The notes below the pieces were generated by a model. The model saw nothing but the letters and a program-made list of their open reading frames with translations, did no database searches and was not told the origin of the DNA. A stretch of 64,000 bases of DNA from Otatea glauca (lineage: Eukaryota > Streptophyta > Magnoliopsida > Poales > Poaceae), in NCBI GenBank assembly GCA_036346275.1, contig CM070725.1, positions 31,124,104 through 31,188,103 of the forward strand, in the 5' to 3' direction. The translations under genes were made by a program, and so were the position numbers. The first letter of the stretch is position 1, and each line of letters opens with the position of its first letter. Shown here piece by piece: positions 11,288 through 24,075 of the stretch.

Positions 11288-11810
11288 TGTGGAATATATG
11301 AAACCAGATATCTCCATGTCTGGCCCAGCATCGTCTGAAGAGAAGACAAGCCCAGATAGGAGGCCTGAAGAATGAGCCCCGCACCAGGCCTTGCTGCCGT
11401 ACGGAAGGGGGCACAATTTATAGACAGTTATTTGTATTAGGATATATAAGGTACGATTGTAATCTGGTTCGTTAAACAGGGTAGATAAAGATGTAAACTC
11501 CATCCTGTAACCGACTAGGATCCGGTAACCGATCGAAATCTCCTAACCGATCAGGACTCTGTAAGCTGCACCACCCCAAGTATATAAGGGAGAGGGCGGG
11601 CAACAACAAGGGATCAAGCCATAAAGCATAGCACACCACGCTTTGAGCATCCTTGGACCCAAGAGATACAGATAATCCCAGCACACAGGATTAGGGTATT
11701 ACCTCCATCGCTGAGGGCCTGAACCTGCCTAACCCCGTGTCTTGTGTGACCTTCGAGTTTGAGATCAAGCGCCTACCCCATAATTTCATTGCCGACTACA
11801 AAAGTCGACA
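11288..11810 (+). repeat. 5' LTR of element A
   Basis: It starts TGTGGAATATATGAAACC and ends CTACAAAAGTCGACA. A TATA-like TATATAAGGG lies near 11580-11589. Relative to the 3' LTR (29493-30035) it has about 23 substitutions by hand count and lacks a block of about 20 bp near 11637. Confidence 0.92.
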
Positions 11811-11811
11811 G

Positions 11812-11831
11812 TTGGCACGCCAAATAGGGGA
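11812..11831 (+). other. Primer-binding region of element A
   Basis: TTGGCACGCCAAATAGGGG starts one or two bases after the 5' LTR. TGG pairs with the CCA end of a tRNA. The same TTGGCACGCC core follows the LTR of element C (45360), so it is the shared primer-binding site of these Tat-type elements. I do not assign the tRNA. Confidence 0.6.
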
Positions 11832-11859
11832 AGCGCTTCAATCTTTTCTTGCAGACTCG

Positions 11860-13445
11860 ATGGCAGCAATCGGCAGATTCGTCGCCACCTTCGTCTCCGG
11901 CCAAGCCTTCCGCTTCGGAAGCCTGGACTTTGTCGCAGACATGCACGGAGAGTTTGTCTACCTGGCCCAAAGCCAGATTCAATTTGGCGAAGATCAGGCC
12001 AACCCATCTCAAGTATGCCGCTCTGACTCACCCAGAAAACCGGTCGGCATTATGAGAAACTGCTGCAATTTTCGTGGCGTCTTCACGATCGAGGAGCAGA
12101 GGACCGATCTCCATCAAGAAGACCAAGAAACTGCGGAGGAAGATCGACGGCGTAAGGGTAAGGAGGTACAGACGCGATCTCTTTGATCGCTCGGCCGCAA
12201 TGTTCGTGAGAACATCTTGCAATCCAGGTTGGGAGACCAATCCATCTTCCGCATGCCGATACAGAACGTCGTCGCCTCCAAGACGCTTCTCGACACACTA
12301 GACCTGATGATTGCATCGGATAGCCCGACAGCCCCGATCGTGGCCCAGATCAAGGCCATGGTGACGGCGGCAGCAATCCAGCAGAACCAGGAAAAGCCGG
12401 TAGGTGAAGCGCACTCGCGCTCCCATGCGGCTAATCGTGACACCAGCAGTCGGACTGCAACCAGTCGGAATATCGGCAGTCGGCGCCACACACCACCAGT
12501 CGGGGACGCTCGTCGAATTCTCAACCGCGACCTCCGCCAGGACATCACAGCTAGGCGACAGGAGCGGGAAGAGGAAGAACGATGCGGATGCCACGACGAC
12601 TACGAGCGTTTCGGCATCGGCCACGATCGACGAAATGATCTAAGGTACGATAACCGCGATGACCACAGAGACCACCATCGACGAGGTAGGAGCGACGATG
12701 AACGCCGAGTCATGGACTCGCCGCGCCGTACTCCGCCCCGACACGTTGACGACTATCGCCGAGCCAGAGGCTCGCCCCACCGGACTCCCCCTCATCATGA
12801 TGAGAGATCTATCGACGGGATCCGGGAGTTCATTCTTCGGCTGCGCCGAGTGGTATGGCCCGAAGGATTCAACCCCAAGGGCATCGTAAAGTTCGACGGG
12901 GAGCGAGATCCAGAAGCTTGGCTGCAGGTCTACGCCCTGGCAGTTAAGGCTGCCGGGGCAACCAGACTATAATGGCAAACTATCTACCGGTCAATCTCAC
13001 CCCCCCCCCGACTCAAGCATGGCTCACGGGACTACCTGCGAACTCAGTGGACTCCTGGAGCGATCTTTGCGATCAATTCATCGCCAACTTCCAGGGGACC
13101 TACGAGAGGCCTGGCACTCCGTGGAACCTATATCAGCTACACCAAAAGAAAGATGAGACGCTAAGGGACTTTATCCGGCGTTTCATGCAGAAGAAGAAAA
13201 CCATCAGGGACGTATCTAAAGCGGTAGTGGTGGCGGCCTTCCAGAAAGGGGTAAGTGATCCTGATCTAATCAAGAAAATGTTCGGAAAACCTCTGACCTC
13301 CATGAAGGAGATGATCGCGCTGGCCGATCGCTACGCCACTGCCTCAGACGCCCTGGCCGAGTGCCAAGAAGATCGCCCACATCAGAAGAACAAGGGCGAC
13401 AAGCCCGAGTCCTCCAAGCATAAAGACAAGAAGCGGAAGGGCTAG
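11860..13445 (+). pseudogene. gag of element A (Retrotrans_gag domain)
   Basis: This encodes the capsid precursor that packages the element RNA in cytoplasmic virus-like particles. The start MAAIGRF at 11860 aligns with MAAIGEI of element B. The capsid domain (about 12830-13330) contains WPEGFNPKGIVKFDGERDPE, WLTGLPANSVDSW, FIANFQGTYERP and ETLRDFIRRFMQKK, followed by a Lys-rich tail. A TGA at 12184-12186 (CGA in the expected frame, judged from B) and a frameshift near 12960-12972 break the gene. The middle (12400-12800) is Arg/His/Asp-rich and poorly conserved. Confidence 0.85.
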
Positions 13446-14489
13446 GAATTAGTCGTGGTGACCGAACGTAATAGGCCCCGAGCCATACGGAGGGATGCAC
13501 CCGACTAAAGCACCGTCATGGAAGCAATCTGTCCTTTCCACCCAAAAGGAAAGCACGCCGCCAAGGACTACTTCACCTTGAAGCGTTTTGCGTGAGCAAG
13601 TAACAAGCAGCCGGTTCCAGCAAAGAACGAGGCGACAAAGAAAAAAGACCTTCCAGATGAAGAATATTTCCAAGAGCCCGAGCAGGAGTTGAACTACATC
13701 TATGGGGGCTCCACGGGATATGAGTCCAGGCGAAAGCAAAAACTCACCGCTCGGGATGTAAATGCGGTGGAACCGACGACCCCCCAATATCTTAGGTGGT
13801 CTGAGGTCCCGATCACCTTCGATCGCTCGGATCACCCTAACCGGGTTCTACATCCGGGTAAGTTCCCTATAGTTCTCGACCCTGTTATTCGCAATGTGAA
13901 GCTCAAGAAGGTATTAGTCGACGGGGGAGGGGGGCGGTCTCAACGTCTTATTTAACAAGACCTTCGACGATATGAACATTCCCCGCTCCGAGCTCAGGCC
14001 GAGCACCCAGCCGTTCCATGGAGTAACCCCGAAGCGTCTTCGTTCCCGCTTGGGCAGATTTCTTTGCCTGTTACATTCGGTACCAAGGATAATTTTCGGA
14101 CCGAATATATCAATTTCGAGTTAGCCAATTTGGAGACAGCGTACCACGCTATCTTTGGAAGGCCCGGCCTGGCTAGATTTATGGCCGTCCCGCACTACAC
14201 CTACTTGATGATGAAGATGCCGGGACCCAGAAGCGTCATCACAGTGCGCAGCGACATGAAGCAATCTCTGGAGTGCGACCGAGAGAATTGCGGGCTAGCC
14301 GAGCTGCAGGAAGCGAAAGGGAAGAAAATCCAAGAGGAGGCTGCCATGTTGCAGGAGGAAGGCGATGTCCCGTCCAAGAAGCAGGCCACGTCAGGGATAA
14401 AGCCCGACGAAGGGACCAAGAGAATCAACCTCGACCCATCCGACTAGTCCAAAACAACTCTGATCGGGACAGGGCTCGAAGGTAAATAG
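13446..14489 (+). pseudogene. gag C-terminal part and aspartic protease of element A
   Basis: The region corresponds to B's uninterrupted gag-protease ORF. CPFHPKGKHAAKDYF (about 13530-13575) is the degenerate gag tail. The protease starts near 13860 (VIRNVKLKKVLVDGG); at the active site the sequence GACGGGGGAGGGGGGCGG has gained G residues relative to B, causing a frameshift right after DGG. The C-terminal part (14064-14447) retains AYHAIFGRPGLARFMAVPHY. In-frame TAGs are at 14445 and 14487; element B has a TAG at the same codon as the second. Confidence 0.78.
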
Positions 14490-15888
14490 GAAAGCGTGCT
14501 CGTCACCTTTCTTCAAGCTAACAAAGACATCTTTGTCTGGAAACCGTCTGACATGCCGGGTGTTCCTAGAGAGGTGATCGAGCATTCCTTACACGTTGAC
14601 AAAAAGGCGAAGCCTATCAAGCAAAGACTCCGGCGGTTCACTCCAGATCGTCGAAACCTCATCAAGCAGGAGATCACCAAGCTATTAGCTGCAGGTTTCA
14701 TCAAAAGAGGTGTATCACCCCGATTGGTTAGCAAATCCTGTACTAGTTCAAAAGAAGAATAAAACTTGGTGCATATGCGTTGATTATACTGATCTCAACA
14801 AGGCATGTCCGAAGGATCCCTTTGGGCTGCCCCGAATTGATCAGGTGGTTGACTCGACCGCCGAGTGTGAAATTCTGAGTTTTCTCGATGCCTACTCAGG
14901 GTATCATCAGATTCGCCTAAAAGCAGAAGATCATATCAAGACTTCGTTCATCACACCTTTCGGAGCCTTTTGCTATACCACGATGGCATTCGGGTTGAAA
15001 AATGCTGGTGCGACGTATCAGCGCGCAATTCAGTGGTGTTTTCATGCCCAGCTCAGACGCAACGTGGAGGCATATGTGGACGATGTTGTGGTAAAAACTT
15101 GGGAGAACAAGGACCTTATCACCGACCTCTTCGAGACATTCGAGAGTCTAAGGGCCTTCAGCATGAAGCTTAATCCCGAGAAGTGTGTTTTCAAAGTTTC
15201 TTCGAGAAAACTGCTCGGGTTTATCGTATCGCAGCGAGGCATTGAGGCCAACACAAAGAAGATCAGGGCCATATCGAATATGGAACCGCCAACTTGCCAA
15301 ATGGACATCTAGAAGCTCACAGGATGCATGGCCGCACTCAACAGGTTTATTTCTCGGATGGGTATGCGAGGTATGCCATTCTTTAAACTCCTTAAGAAGC
15401 AGGACAAGTTCCAATGGACTCCAGAGGCACAACAGGCGTTCGAAGATTTGAAGACCTTCTTGACGATGCCCTCGGTTTTGGTTTCACCGATGCCAGAAGA
15501 ACCTCTGTTACTTTACATCGCGGCAACAACTCATGTAGTCAGCGCTGCAATCATCGTCGAACGAGAGGGACCAGGCCATGTGCAGAAGATCCAACACCCG
15601 GTTTACTTCGTCAGCGAGGTTCTAAGTGAGTGTAAGGTGCGGTATCCACAAGTAAAGAAATTATTATATGCCGTACTCCTAACATCTCGCAAGCTCAAGC
15701 ACTACTTCCAAGAGCATACTGTTTCGATGATCACCTCCTTCCCAATAGGAGATATACTTCATAATCAGGAAGCCACTGAGAGAATTGCAAAATGGGCCGT
15801 TGAGCTCGGAGCCTTTGACATTTTATTCAGGCCTCGCACAGCCATCAAGTCTCAAGCGCTCGCCGACTTCACCGCCGAGTGGACATAA
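14490..15888 (+). pseudogene. Reverse transcriptase and RNase H of element A
   Basis: This copies element RNA into DNA inside the particle. The N-terminal connection is WKPSDMPGVPREVIEHSL (14535-14590). The frame changes near 14710, then the RT reads LVQKKNKTWCICVDYTDLNK, FLDAYSGYHQIRL, FGLKNAGATYQRAI, AYVDDVVVK and KLLGFIVSQRGIEAN. The catalytic Asp of FLDAYSG and both of YVDD are intact. The connection and first RNase H follow (PEAQQAFEDLK, YIAATTHVVSAAI, HYFQEHTV) and are degenerate, as usual in Tat elements. Stops occur at 15310 (TAG) and 15886 (TAA). Confidence 0.88.
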
Positions 15889-17657
15889 CTTCAAAGCCCG
15901 GCGGTCATCAAGGAACTCGAGTATCGGACCATGTTCTTCGATGGCTCCCTCATGCTCAGCGGCGCGGGGGCTGGTATAGTGCTCATATCACCGAGCGGAG
16001 AACGGTTAAGGTACGTTCTCCAAATTCTTTTTCCCGCATCGAACAACGCTGCCGAGTACGAGGCACTCATCCATGGGCTCCATATCGCCATATCACTCGG
16101 TATCCGATGATTGGCGGTTCACGGAGACTCAATGCTCGTGGTTAATCAAGTGCAAAAAGAATGGTCCTGTATTGAAGACAACATGGCAGCCTATTGCCAA
16201 GAAGTACGCAAGCTGGAAGGTAACTTCGACGGCCTGGAACTTATTCATTTGCTCTGCCGAGACAATGAAGTGGCCGACGAGCTAGCGAAGATGGGATCCT
16301 GCCGGTCTACAGTGCCCATGGGAGTATTCATCGAAGAAATTCGCAAGCCCACGATTAGCACTCGATCGAAGACGGACACCCCAGCCGAGAAGAGCGCAGA
16401 AGCAGAAGTCCTAGTCATTACTCCTGATTGCACAGCCCCGTATCTAGATTATTTTATGAAGGATGAGTTACCCGAAGACCATGTACAAGCCAAACAAGTA
16501 ATGCGCCGAAGCAAGAGCTATGTGGTGATCAAGGAAGAACTCTATCGCAAGAGTTCCTCTGGAGTACTACGACGGTGCATATCAGAATAAGAAGGGAGAG
16601 AACTTCTCAAGGAAATCCACTCGGGAGTTTGCGGGAATCATGCGGCGTCATCAACCCTGGTCGGCAAGGCTTATCGCCAAGGATTTTTCTGGCCGACTGC
16701 TGTTACCGACGCAGAGGACATCGTCCGGACATGCGGAGGATGTCAGTTCTTTGCGCTGCAGATGAACAAACCAGCACAGGAACTACAAACCATCCCAATC
16801 ACCTGGCCTTTTGCGGTCTGGGGGCTTGACATGGTGGGACCTTTAAAGAAGGCTCAAGGCAGTTACACCCATCTCTTCGTGGCCGTTGATAAGTTCACCA
16901 AATGGGTGGAGGCCAAGCCAGTCGCGACAATAACAGCAACGAAAGCCAAAGAATTCTTCAATGAAATCATGGTTAGATTCGGTGTCCCAAACCGAATCAT
17001 CGCGGACAACGGCACCCAATTCAGGAGGGGCGTATTTCAAGACTGGTGTGACGAACTCGGAATAAAAATCTGCTTTGCATCAGTAGCGCACCCCCGGAGC
17101 AACGGACAGGTCAAGCACATCAACGGCATGGTGTTACAGGGCCTGAAGGCAAGGAATTTCGATCGGCTAAAGCCATACGCCACTCGGTGGGTGAAAGAAT
17201 TATGTTCGGTACTCTGGGGGCTACGAACCACCCCCAGCAGGGCAACCAGGCAGTCACCTTTCTTCCTGGTGTACGGCTCGGAGGTAGTCCTTCCCACCGA
17301 GTTAGAATTCGGATCCCCGCGGGTCCGGAGCTATGAAGAAGTCGCCTTGGATGAAAGCCGGCTAGAAGACCTCGACCGATTGGAAGAAGACAGGGACGTC
17401 GCAACAATTCAATCGGCAAATATCTCCAAGGCCTACGGCGCTATCGCAGTCGCAATGTAAGGAGTCGCGCATTCTCCAAGGGAGATCTGGTCCTTAGAAA
17501 GAATCAGAAGTGCGAGCATAAGCTCTCCCCAAGCTGGGAAAGCCTTTACATCGTCGATGAGGTGGTGCGCCCTAGGGCTTACAAGCTCAAGCGAGAAGAT
17601 GGCACGGCAGTCAGCAACACTTGGAACATAGAATAGCTACGTCGTTTCTTCACTTGA
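15889..17657 (+). pseudogene. Second (archaeal-type) RNase H and integrase of element A
   Basis: The second RNase H domain (about 15900-16300) shows FDGSLMLSGAGAGIVLISP, NNAAEYEALIHGL, HGDSMLVVNQV and EVADELAKMGS, the D-E-D-D pattern typical of the Tat lineage. The integrase follows: an HHCC zinc region (HSGVCGNHAASSTL...CGGCQFFA, 16619-16758) and a core with GLDMVGPL, IADNGTQF and NGQVKHING. The third catalytic residue, Glu in NGQVERANG of element B, is Lys here (near 17116), so strand transfer should be lost. Stops lie near 16108 (CGA to TGA) and 16588, and a frameshift near 17455 precedes the C-terminal domain, which ends SNTWNIE. Confidence 0.87.
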
Positions 17658-17913
17658 ACTTTGTAAAACAAATTGTTTCCTTATGAATGAAAGAATCGAT
17701 ATTCAAAGTTATTCTTTACATAATATTTTCGATATCTATGTGTCCAAGTGCTTCGCTCCTACGATTTTAAGACTCTGAGACATGCGTCACAAACCATGCC
17801 TCAGAGCCTGGGGGCTAGACTAGTCGAACGCGATATGTCAAAACCACTCGAGCAAAGATGTACATCCAAAATAAAAATACAAGAATAGGAAAACGCTTTT
17901 ATATACATTCAAT
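17658..17913 (+). other. Spacer between pol and the convergent antisense gene in A
   Basis: Short non-coding stretch with AT-rich sequence and a purine/G-rich GCCTGGGGGCTAGAC (about 17813-17826) that resembles the tract before the 3' LTR. It holds the converging 3' ends of pol (plus) and the antisense gene (minus). In element B this region is deleted. Confidence 0.5.
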
Positions 17914-18497
17914 TTACAGGTCTAAAGTTTCTACAATGGACAAAGAGGTGTCCTTGACCTCCACCTAGAGATCAGCGGCCCGGTCCTCATCTACGTTGCG
18001 GGCGAAGCCTTCCTTAATGGCCTCAAGATCCACTCGGGGGTAAAGCGACTTGGTGATCGCCAAAGCCTGGCTATCACCATTGGATGATATTTCTTTCAAG
18101 AGATTCTTGAGCGTCTCGGGGGCTTCCTTCAGTCGAGAGATGACCTGGTCCCTACTGAGTGGCCTCTCGCCCCTGGGATGAAGCGAACTCAGCAGCGGCT
18201 CGGAGGCCTCCTGAAGCTTGGCGCAAGAAGCCTAATGGGCTTCAACCCTCTCATTGAAGACGGCGTACTGCGCCCGTGTCTTGAATTTATAGTCTGCAAA
18301 ACAAAACATTAGAAAAGGCAATGAAGATAGGGTAAGACCAAGCTGCCGATCATACCTTCAAACTCCTTCTCCGATTTGGTTCTGGAGGCCTTCGCGGCTT
18401 TGAGCTGCCCTTGGAGCTTCGCGACGGCGGAATCCTGAGCTAATATGAAGATAAGAGGATCAAGAAACCAGATGATTCAATGAAAGCACTGGGTAGC

Positions 18498-21400
18498 TGT
18501 AACACCCTAAAATTTACTCTAATTTAAATTTTGGAGTATTTTTTATTTTTGAGAATTTCTGGGAATGTATTTGAAATTATTTCAATATGGCTCTTCTGGA
18601 AATCAATTAAAATAATGCAAAGTTTATACAAAGTTTTATTGGAAATATTTTATTTGGGTTCCAAATATCTCAAAGTATTTTCCAGAATTTTTCTGGAATT
18701 TTTCTGATATTTTTATTATTTTCTTTGGCCAAAACTATTTTCTCGAATTATTTTTATTCGAAAAGGAATTAAAATCTGCGGTTTAGTGTTTGGGCCGAAA
18801 CCTTCGGTCCGGCCCAGCACTGTGCTTCGGCCCAGCCCGTGCCGACGGCCCGCGCAGCCCGCCCCGTCAAAAAAACCCTAGCCGCCCCCAGCCGTGCCGT
18901 CCATTTCCGATCGATTGGTTGTCTTTGCGCCGCGTCGCCATGCGATGTGGACCATCAGATCGGGACTGTGCGAACGACTGGGATGGGGCCACGTCGCTTT
19001 GTCCCCGCGAGATCGCCGGAGGGGCGTGGGCTTTGATGGCCATGATTTCCGCCCGCAGTTTCACGCACGTCGAGGCCCTTTAAGCCACGTTGGTGAGCGC
19101 GTTCTGCAGAGGACTCAACGCCGCGTCTTTTGCCCCCTCGCACACACGCCGAGACTCTCCCTAGCGCACGCTTTTGCTCGCCGTAATAGCCGCTTTGTAC
19201 CGCCGCCGTTTTTTCTTAGTTTGGTCATCACCGGTCCATCTCCGCCGTCGCCGAGGCCACCAGGGTATCGCTCTTGTCGAGACGCGTCGATTGCGCCAGA
19301 TCTTCTCACCGTGGAATCACCGAAATGCCGTCGACTACGTCGTCTTCCCCAGCTCCGGCAACCTCTTCTTCCGCGCCACCGTCGACCTCGCCGAACTCCT
19401 TCAACCGACCGATTGCCATCCAACCGCTGCGGTGAGTCCACGTCGCCTCCACCACTGTTTACGTTTAGATTGATTCATGACCGTAGATGTTGTTATGTGC
19501 GGTAGGGATTAGATCTAGGGTTTTGTGGATAGATTTAATATGGACCCTTGGATCATCTTTGGACGCGTAGGATAGCGCCGCGTCGCTAGAATATACAGTA
19601 AACCGCTCGAATACCATGGGCCGAGGGATTGAATCTCAACGGTGGGGATTAGATCTGAGATCGTCTTAAGAATTCGCGCCGTTCAACTTCGAACATACGG
19701 CGGAGATGGCGCTGTGCCCCTGTCAAATCGCGAGCGGCCGCATATAACCATTGATCGAATCGTGACCAAATCCTGGCCATTGATTTTAACTAAGCCGCGG
19801 AGATTGTGCCGCGTGTCGTCACATGAATCGAGGAGTCGCTGAGCCGTGCGGGAGTGAGATCTGACCGTTGGTTGAGCGAACGGTCTGGATGTTGCCGCGT
19901 GTCGCGTCGGGATTGGTTGTGCATCGTCGCTGAAGCCACGGCTTGCATCAGCTGGTGCACGGGCACAGTGCCGCCAGTCCACGGTGAACCAAAGCCCGGT
20001 CGTGGACCCAATCCATGGACCGAGGCGACGTGGCAGCCCCAGAGCATGCCACATGTCAGATGACGTCATGCTGACGCCATTTCTCCAGAAAAATATTTTG
20101 ACCGAAATTCATTTCTGCGCTGACGTCATCATGATGCAATGCTGACGTCATAAATGCGATTTTTCAGTATAAAAGTAATTCGGAAAAAATCGGATTTTCT
20201 AATTTCTGTATTTTCATATTTTATTCAAACTTCAAACGGCTATAACTTTTGCATTTTAACTCGGATTTGGGTGATTCAAATTTCTAAAATTTCATAAAAT
20301 TGTGATCTCTTTAATGATGAATTTTATTTAAATTTTTGAGGTCATTTAGTCTACTGTATTAGTTATTTATTGCATATATTGTTTGTACGCGTAGACGCAA
20401 ATTTGCCAGAAGGTTTCGAGGAAGAGTTCGTCGCTCAAGACCAAGCTTCCGAACACGACCAGCAACTCTTTGAAGGCAAGTGATGCTTTGACCATTTTGA
20501 TCCCTGTTTCTAAATGTACTTTGCTTTGAAATTATGCATGCTAAATTAAGTAAAAATGGATTTAAACTACTTTGGGATAATGTAGGTAACCAACCCATTT
20601 TGTTATGCCACCTTGAAATTATTGATTGTATGCCCTAAATCATTGTCAACCTAAGTTTGATTGTATTAGTTGGATGTTAATAATGTGCCAATACGGGAGG
20701 CTAGACCGTGAATAGATGCTTAGCCTAGCAACGAATCATGAATGATCTTTCGGGAAAATGCTACAATATTGACTAATGGAATATTGAATGTATTTTGAAA
20801 GTGGTGTGATGTTCCCACATGATGAAATTGAAGTATGGAGATCTGTGTGGTTCCATACCGATGTTGAGTTATTGCTGGCATGTGTTGCACAATAATCAAC
20901 TGCGTGGGAAATGATTTAGACTGGGGCAAGTGGCAAGAGGCTGTGTGCCAGGTGGGCCTGTGTGGCAATGGGTTGATGAGTGTTGTGAGTCTGTGTGCCA
21001 CAATGGGTTGTGTGCCACAGTTGAGTGAAGGAAGTCTTGCCTTGGTCAGCTAAGGACTTCACCTTGCAAGCCTTTGACCTGAGTCACCCGTACAACCACA
21101 TTTCCGGTATGGGACGGACCTAGTTGATTAAGGTTCTTATATCTTTCCTCTGATACTCGGGGTGACAAGATGTGGGTGTGCACACGAGGGGCGTGCACTG
21201 CTACGGCTTGGTGCCCATCCAACGGTGATTGGCCTATCCTATACTTCGGCTCTGTGTGAGGGAAGTGATAGTGAAGGCAATACCGGAGAGGTTCTTTGGT
21301 TGAGGTAAAGGTTCCTAAAAGGCTTTGTTACAGACGATCACCTGTGTGGTGAATGGCTGTATCTTGTGGGTAAAGTGTACAAACTCTGCAGAGTGTCAAA

Positions 21401-22030
21401 TCTATTCGAATAGCCGTGTCTGTGGTATTGGACATTGCTCGGGGATTACAGTTAAGGGTTAGATCTTCAAAAATAAAAATGTGGAATGGGTGGCTAACAG
21501 CCAGTGTTAAAAATGAACTAATAGGCTGTGTGCCGAGAATCTTCGAAGAAAAACCATTTGAAGAAATTAGTATTATTTATAACTGTTTCACTGCTTTAAT
21601 CTAAATAAGATACTGGTTTAAAAATATTGTTTGATGCAAAAGAACCAATTAAGCCAATCCTTTGGAATAAGCTTTGCATATAATAATAGCGCTGCATTCT
21701 GTGCATTACTTGTTGAGTGCCTTGGGTACTCACCCCTCCTTGCTTATCAACCCCAACATCAGTGGAGGAGTCTACACCAGCGTGGGAGGAGGAGTACATT
21801 GAGGATCCGGACAATTAGGGGGCAAGCCCAGTCGATTGCCTGTGGCGAGATGAAGGCTTCCACGATATTTATTTATTTATTTTTCCGCTGCTATTTACTC
21901 TGAATAATGTAAGCCCTGCGTGGCTGATTTTATGTAAGGAGACCATAAGGTCGTACAACTCAATTTATATAAATGTTTGCACTATTTATTCTTATATCGC
22001 TGTGAATGTCTGTGATGTGCAACCCTGTAA
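18498..22030 (+). mobile_element. Solo LTR, copy 2, lacking the last ~90 bp
   Basis: It starts TGTAACACCCTAAAATTTACT and is collinear with copy 1 until GTGCAACCCTGTAA at 22030, so the terminal ~90 bp of the family LTR (through the GACA end) is missing. TAGC occurs on both sides (18494-18497 and 22031-22034), and removing the unit restores the splice-donor context GAGGTAGCTACC seen in the antisense gene. I cannot tell whether TAGC is the remains of a 5-bp duplication or microhomology at a deletion. No coding sequence is seen. Confidence 0.87.
20061..20175 (+). promoter_or_regulatory. LTR promoter of copy 2: three TGACGTCA and a TATA box
   Basis: TGACGTCA occurs at 20061-20068, 20121-20128 and 20143-20150, followed by TATAAAAG at 20168-20175. 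The best TGACGTCA set of the three LTR copies is here, although the G-box of copy 1 is mutated (CACATG). Confidence 0.6.
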
Positions 22031-24075
22031 TAGCTACCTCGAAAGGAGCCAACGACGTCCAGCTTCTCCTGGCGCAGAGCCCTCTGCTCCTCTCATAGCG
22101 CCTGGACCTCTGACCGGAGAGATCGCAGCTCGGCCACATGCCTAGCCTTGATACGTTCTAGTTTGGCCAGATATTCCTGGCGTGATCGGATTTCAGGGAG
22201 CATCTTCTGGAAATATTCGGCTTTCTTTTCAAAGCGCTCCCCCATTTTCTGTAATCGTCATAGGGAAAGGCAACTACATGATGAATGGCGGAAGCAGGAA
22301 GACAGCAAGTGTAGAGGAGTGCTTACCCGGGCCACGCTCGCGCAAGCCGTGGCATGATCATAAAAGCTATTCATCTCTTTCTCCTCCTCCTCCTCCGGAT
22401 CATCCAAGAGCTTCCCGCCTTCCTCCTCATCAACCCACGCAGCTTGCGTTATGAGCCGGGGGCGAGCGGGGGTCAGCAGAACTCGAGGGATATCCTCGAT
22501 CTCGGGGGACGGGCGGGAGGTCGACTCCGGAGCAGCAGGGCCCGATTCCGAGGTCGGAGGAGTCGGAGATGGCGTTAGGGGCCCGGGAGGCACTTCAGTG
22601 TCCCTGGACACGGCCCTCATGACCGGGGCGCAAACCTCTAGGAGCTTGACCCCCACAGGGGCCCCAGACGGCGTCCCGACAGGAATATCAAGTGAAGGAG
22701 CCCTACGAGAAGAACTATCAGTGAGCTAGCGGAACGAGTCGAATAAGAGTTGATGGGGTAACAAACCTGTCGGACTTCCTCATTTTCATCGGAGGCTTCT
22801 TCCGAGAAGCCAGGCCGCCCTCGGAAGGACCACTCGGCATCCGGGGCTCCTCCCGAAGGCTTGAGTCCTTCGGCGATGGACTCGGCGGAGCCGCGGGCTC
22901 ACGGGGGGAAGCTGAAGGAGCCGGGGCTCGCACCGAAGGGTCCCGGATCTTGGGACCACCAGCCGGGTGTCGGGGCTTCACGGGGTCTTTGGCCACCACC
23001 TTTTTTCCCTTTTTGGCAGCGGGATCTCCCGCAGGAGAGCTCGCTCGCCGCTTCATAGAACCGCCCACGTGAGCGGGCATCTCCGGAAGAGGCGCATCAC
23101 TAAAGAAGGCAACGCGATCCTAGGAAGGAAGATTAAAGGTTAGAAGACATTCAGAGACAAAGGTAAAAAAGGAAGATTAAACCGCTTCACCTCAGGAGGG
23201 GAGGCGTGAAGCGGTGAAAGACTTCGGGCATCTGACGGTGGATACATCGACGCTCGGGATGAAGAATTCGCCGACCCGAGTGAATATTTGTTCCCTCAAC
23301 AGCTCATCGGGCCATTCCCGGGTCGGGTCATCTTTCCCTCTGTATGCGAATCCCAGATGAACCCGCTCTTTCAGGGGCTGTATCCGGCGAGCAACAAAGT
23401 GGAGAGCCAGTCCCACCCCAGTAAGACCATCCTCCATCAATTTTTCAATCAACGCCAAAAGGTCATGCACCGATCCATGTCGGCGAAGTTGGGGGTGGAC
23501 ATCCAAGAAAGAGACGCCTTGGGACGACGCCCGGCAAAGGAGGGAAGGGCAGGATTGGGGTTGGCGCAATAGAACCACTCCTGATGCCAAACTTTGTTGG
23601 GGGTTTTGAAAGGAAGTGCGAAGTAATTTTTCTTTAGCCCCTCCCGCAGCTGGAATCTGGCTCCTCCAACGACCTTGGGGTCGCTCTTTGAAGGATAAGG
23701 TTTCAAAAGGTAAAAATAGCGGAACAGATCGAAATGGGGGCTGATGCCTAAGAAGGTCCCACAGAGATGAACGAAAAGGGAAATCTGCAGGATGGAATTG
23801 GGATTCAAATTCACCAATTCAATCTCATAGAGGAAGAGAAGGTCGCGAAGGAAAGCGCAGGCGGGAAGGCCTAGCCCACGTTGGAAGAAAGATTCAAAAA
23901 CCACTACCTCTTCAGGGCGAGGAGTGGGGACGGATTGACCGGCAGCCGACCGGGCGGAGACCAAGGCCAAGTTTGGGAGAATCCCATCGTCCACCATAGA
24001 CTACAGTTTCTCCTCCGTTGTAGTCGAAGTCGTCCAATCCTGGGGCAAGGGCTGCGGGGAAGAAGGAGAAGACAG

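Larger units (their letters stand above)
17914..24075 (-). pseudogene. Antisense gene of element A (Transposase_28-like, six exons), split by a solo LTR
   Basis: Exons by GT-AG boundaries and alignment with element B: 24075-23191, 23119-22767, 22702-22327, 22248-22038, 18434-18356, 18293-17914. Exon 1 matches the putative gypsy-type transposon domain (PF04195): VVVFESFFQRGLGLP, FLGISPHFDLFRYF, LKPYPSKSDPKVVGGARFQL, FYCANPNPALPSF. Exon 2 is basic and Pro/Ser-rich (KRRASSPAGDPAAKKGKK, possible nuclear signal). Exon 3 contains RLITQAAWVDEEEGGKLLDD, exon 4 a coiled coil, and exon 6 an acidic tail ending VETLDL. The expected ATG is CTG, TAG stops occur in exons 1 and 6, and exon 1 has a frameshift. 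The solo LTR at 18498-22030 lies in intron 4, next to its donor. The family is carried by Tat elements; its function is unknown. Confidence 0.75.

Noticed and set aside
14201..17419. Long minus-strand ORFs opposite pol of element A (for example 15042-15308, 17037-17297)
   Set aside because: These are shadows of the gypsy pol reading frame, which carries the recognisable motifs on the plus strand.
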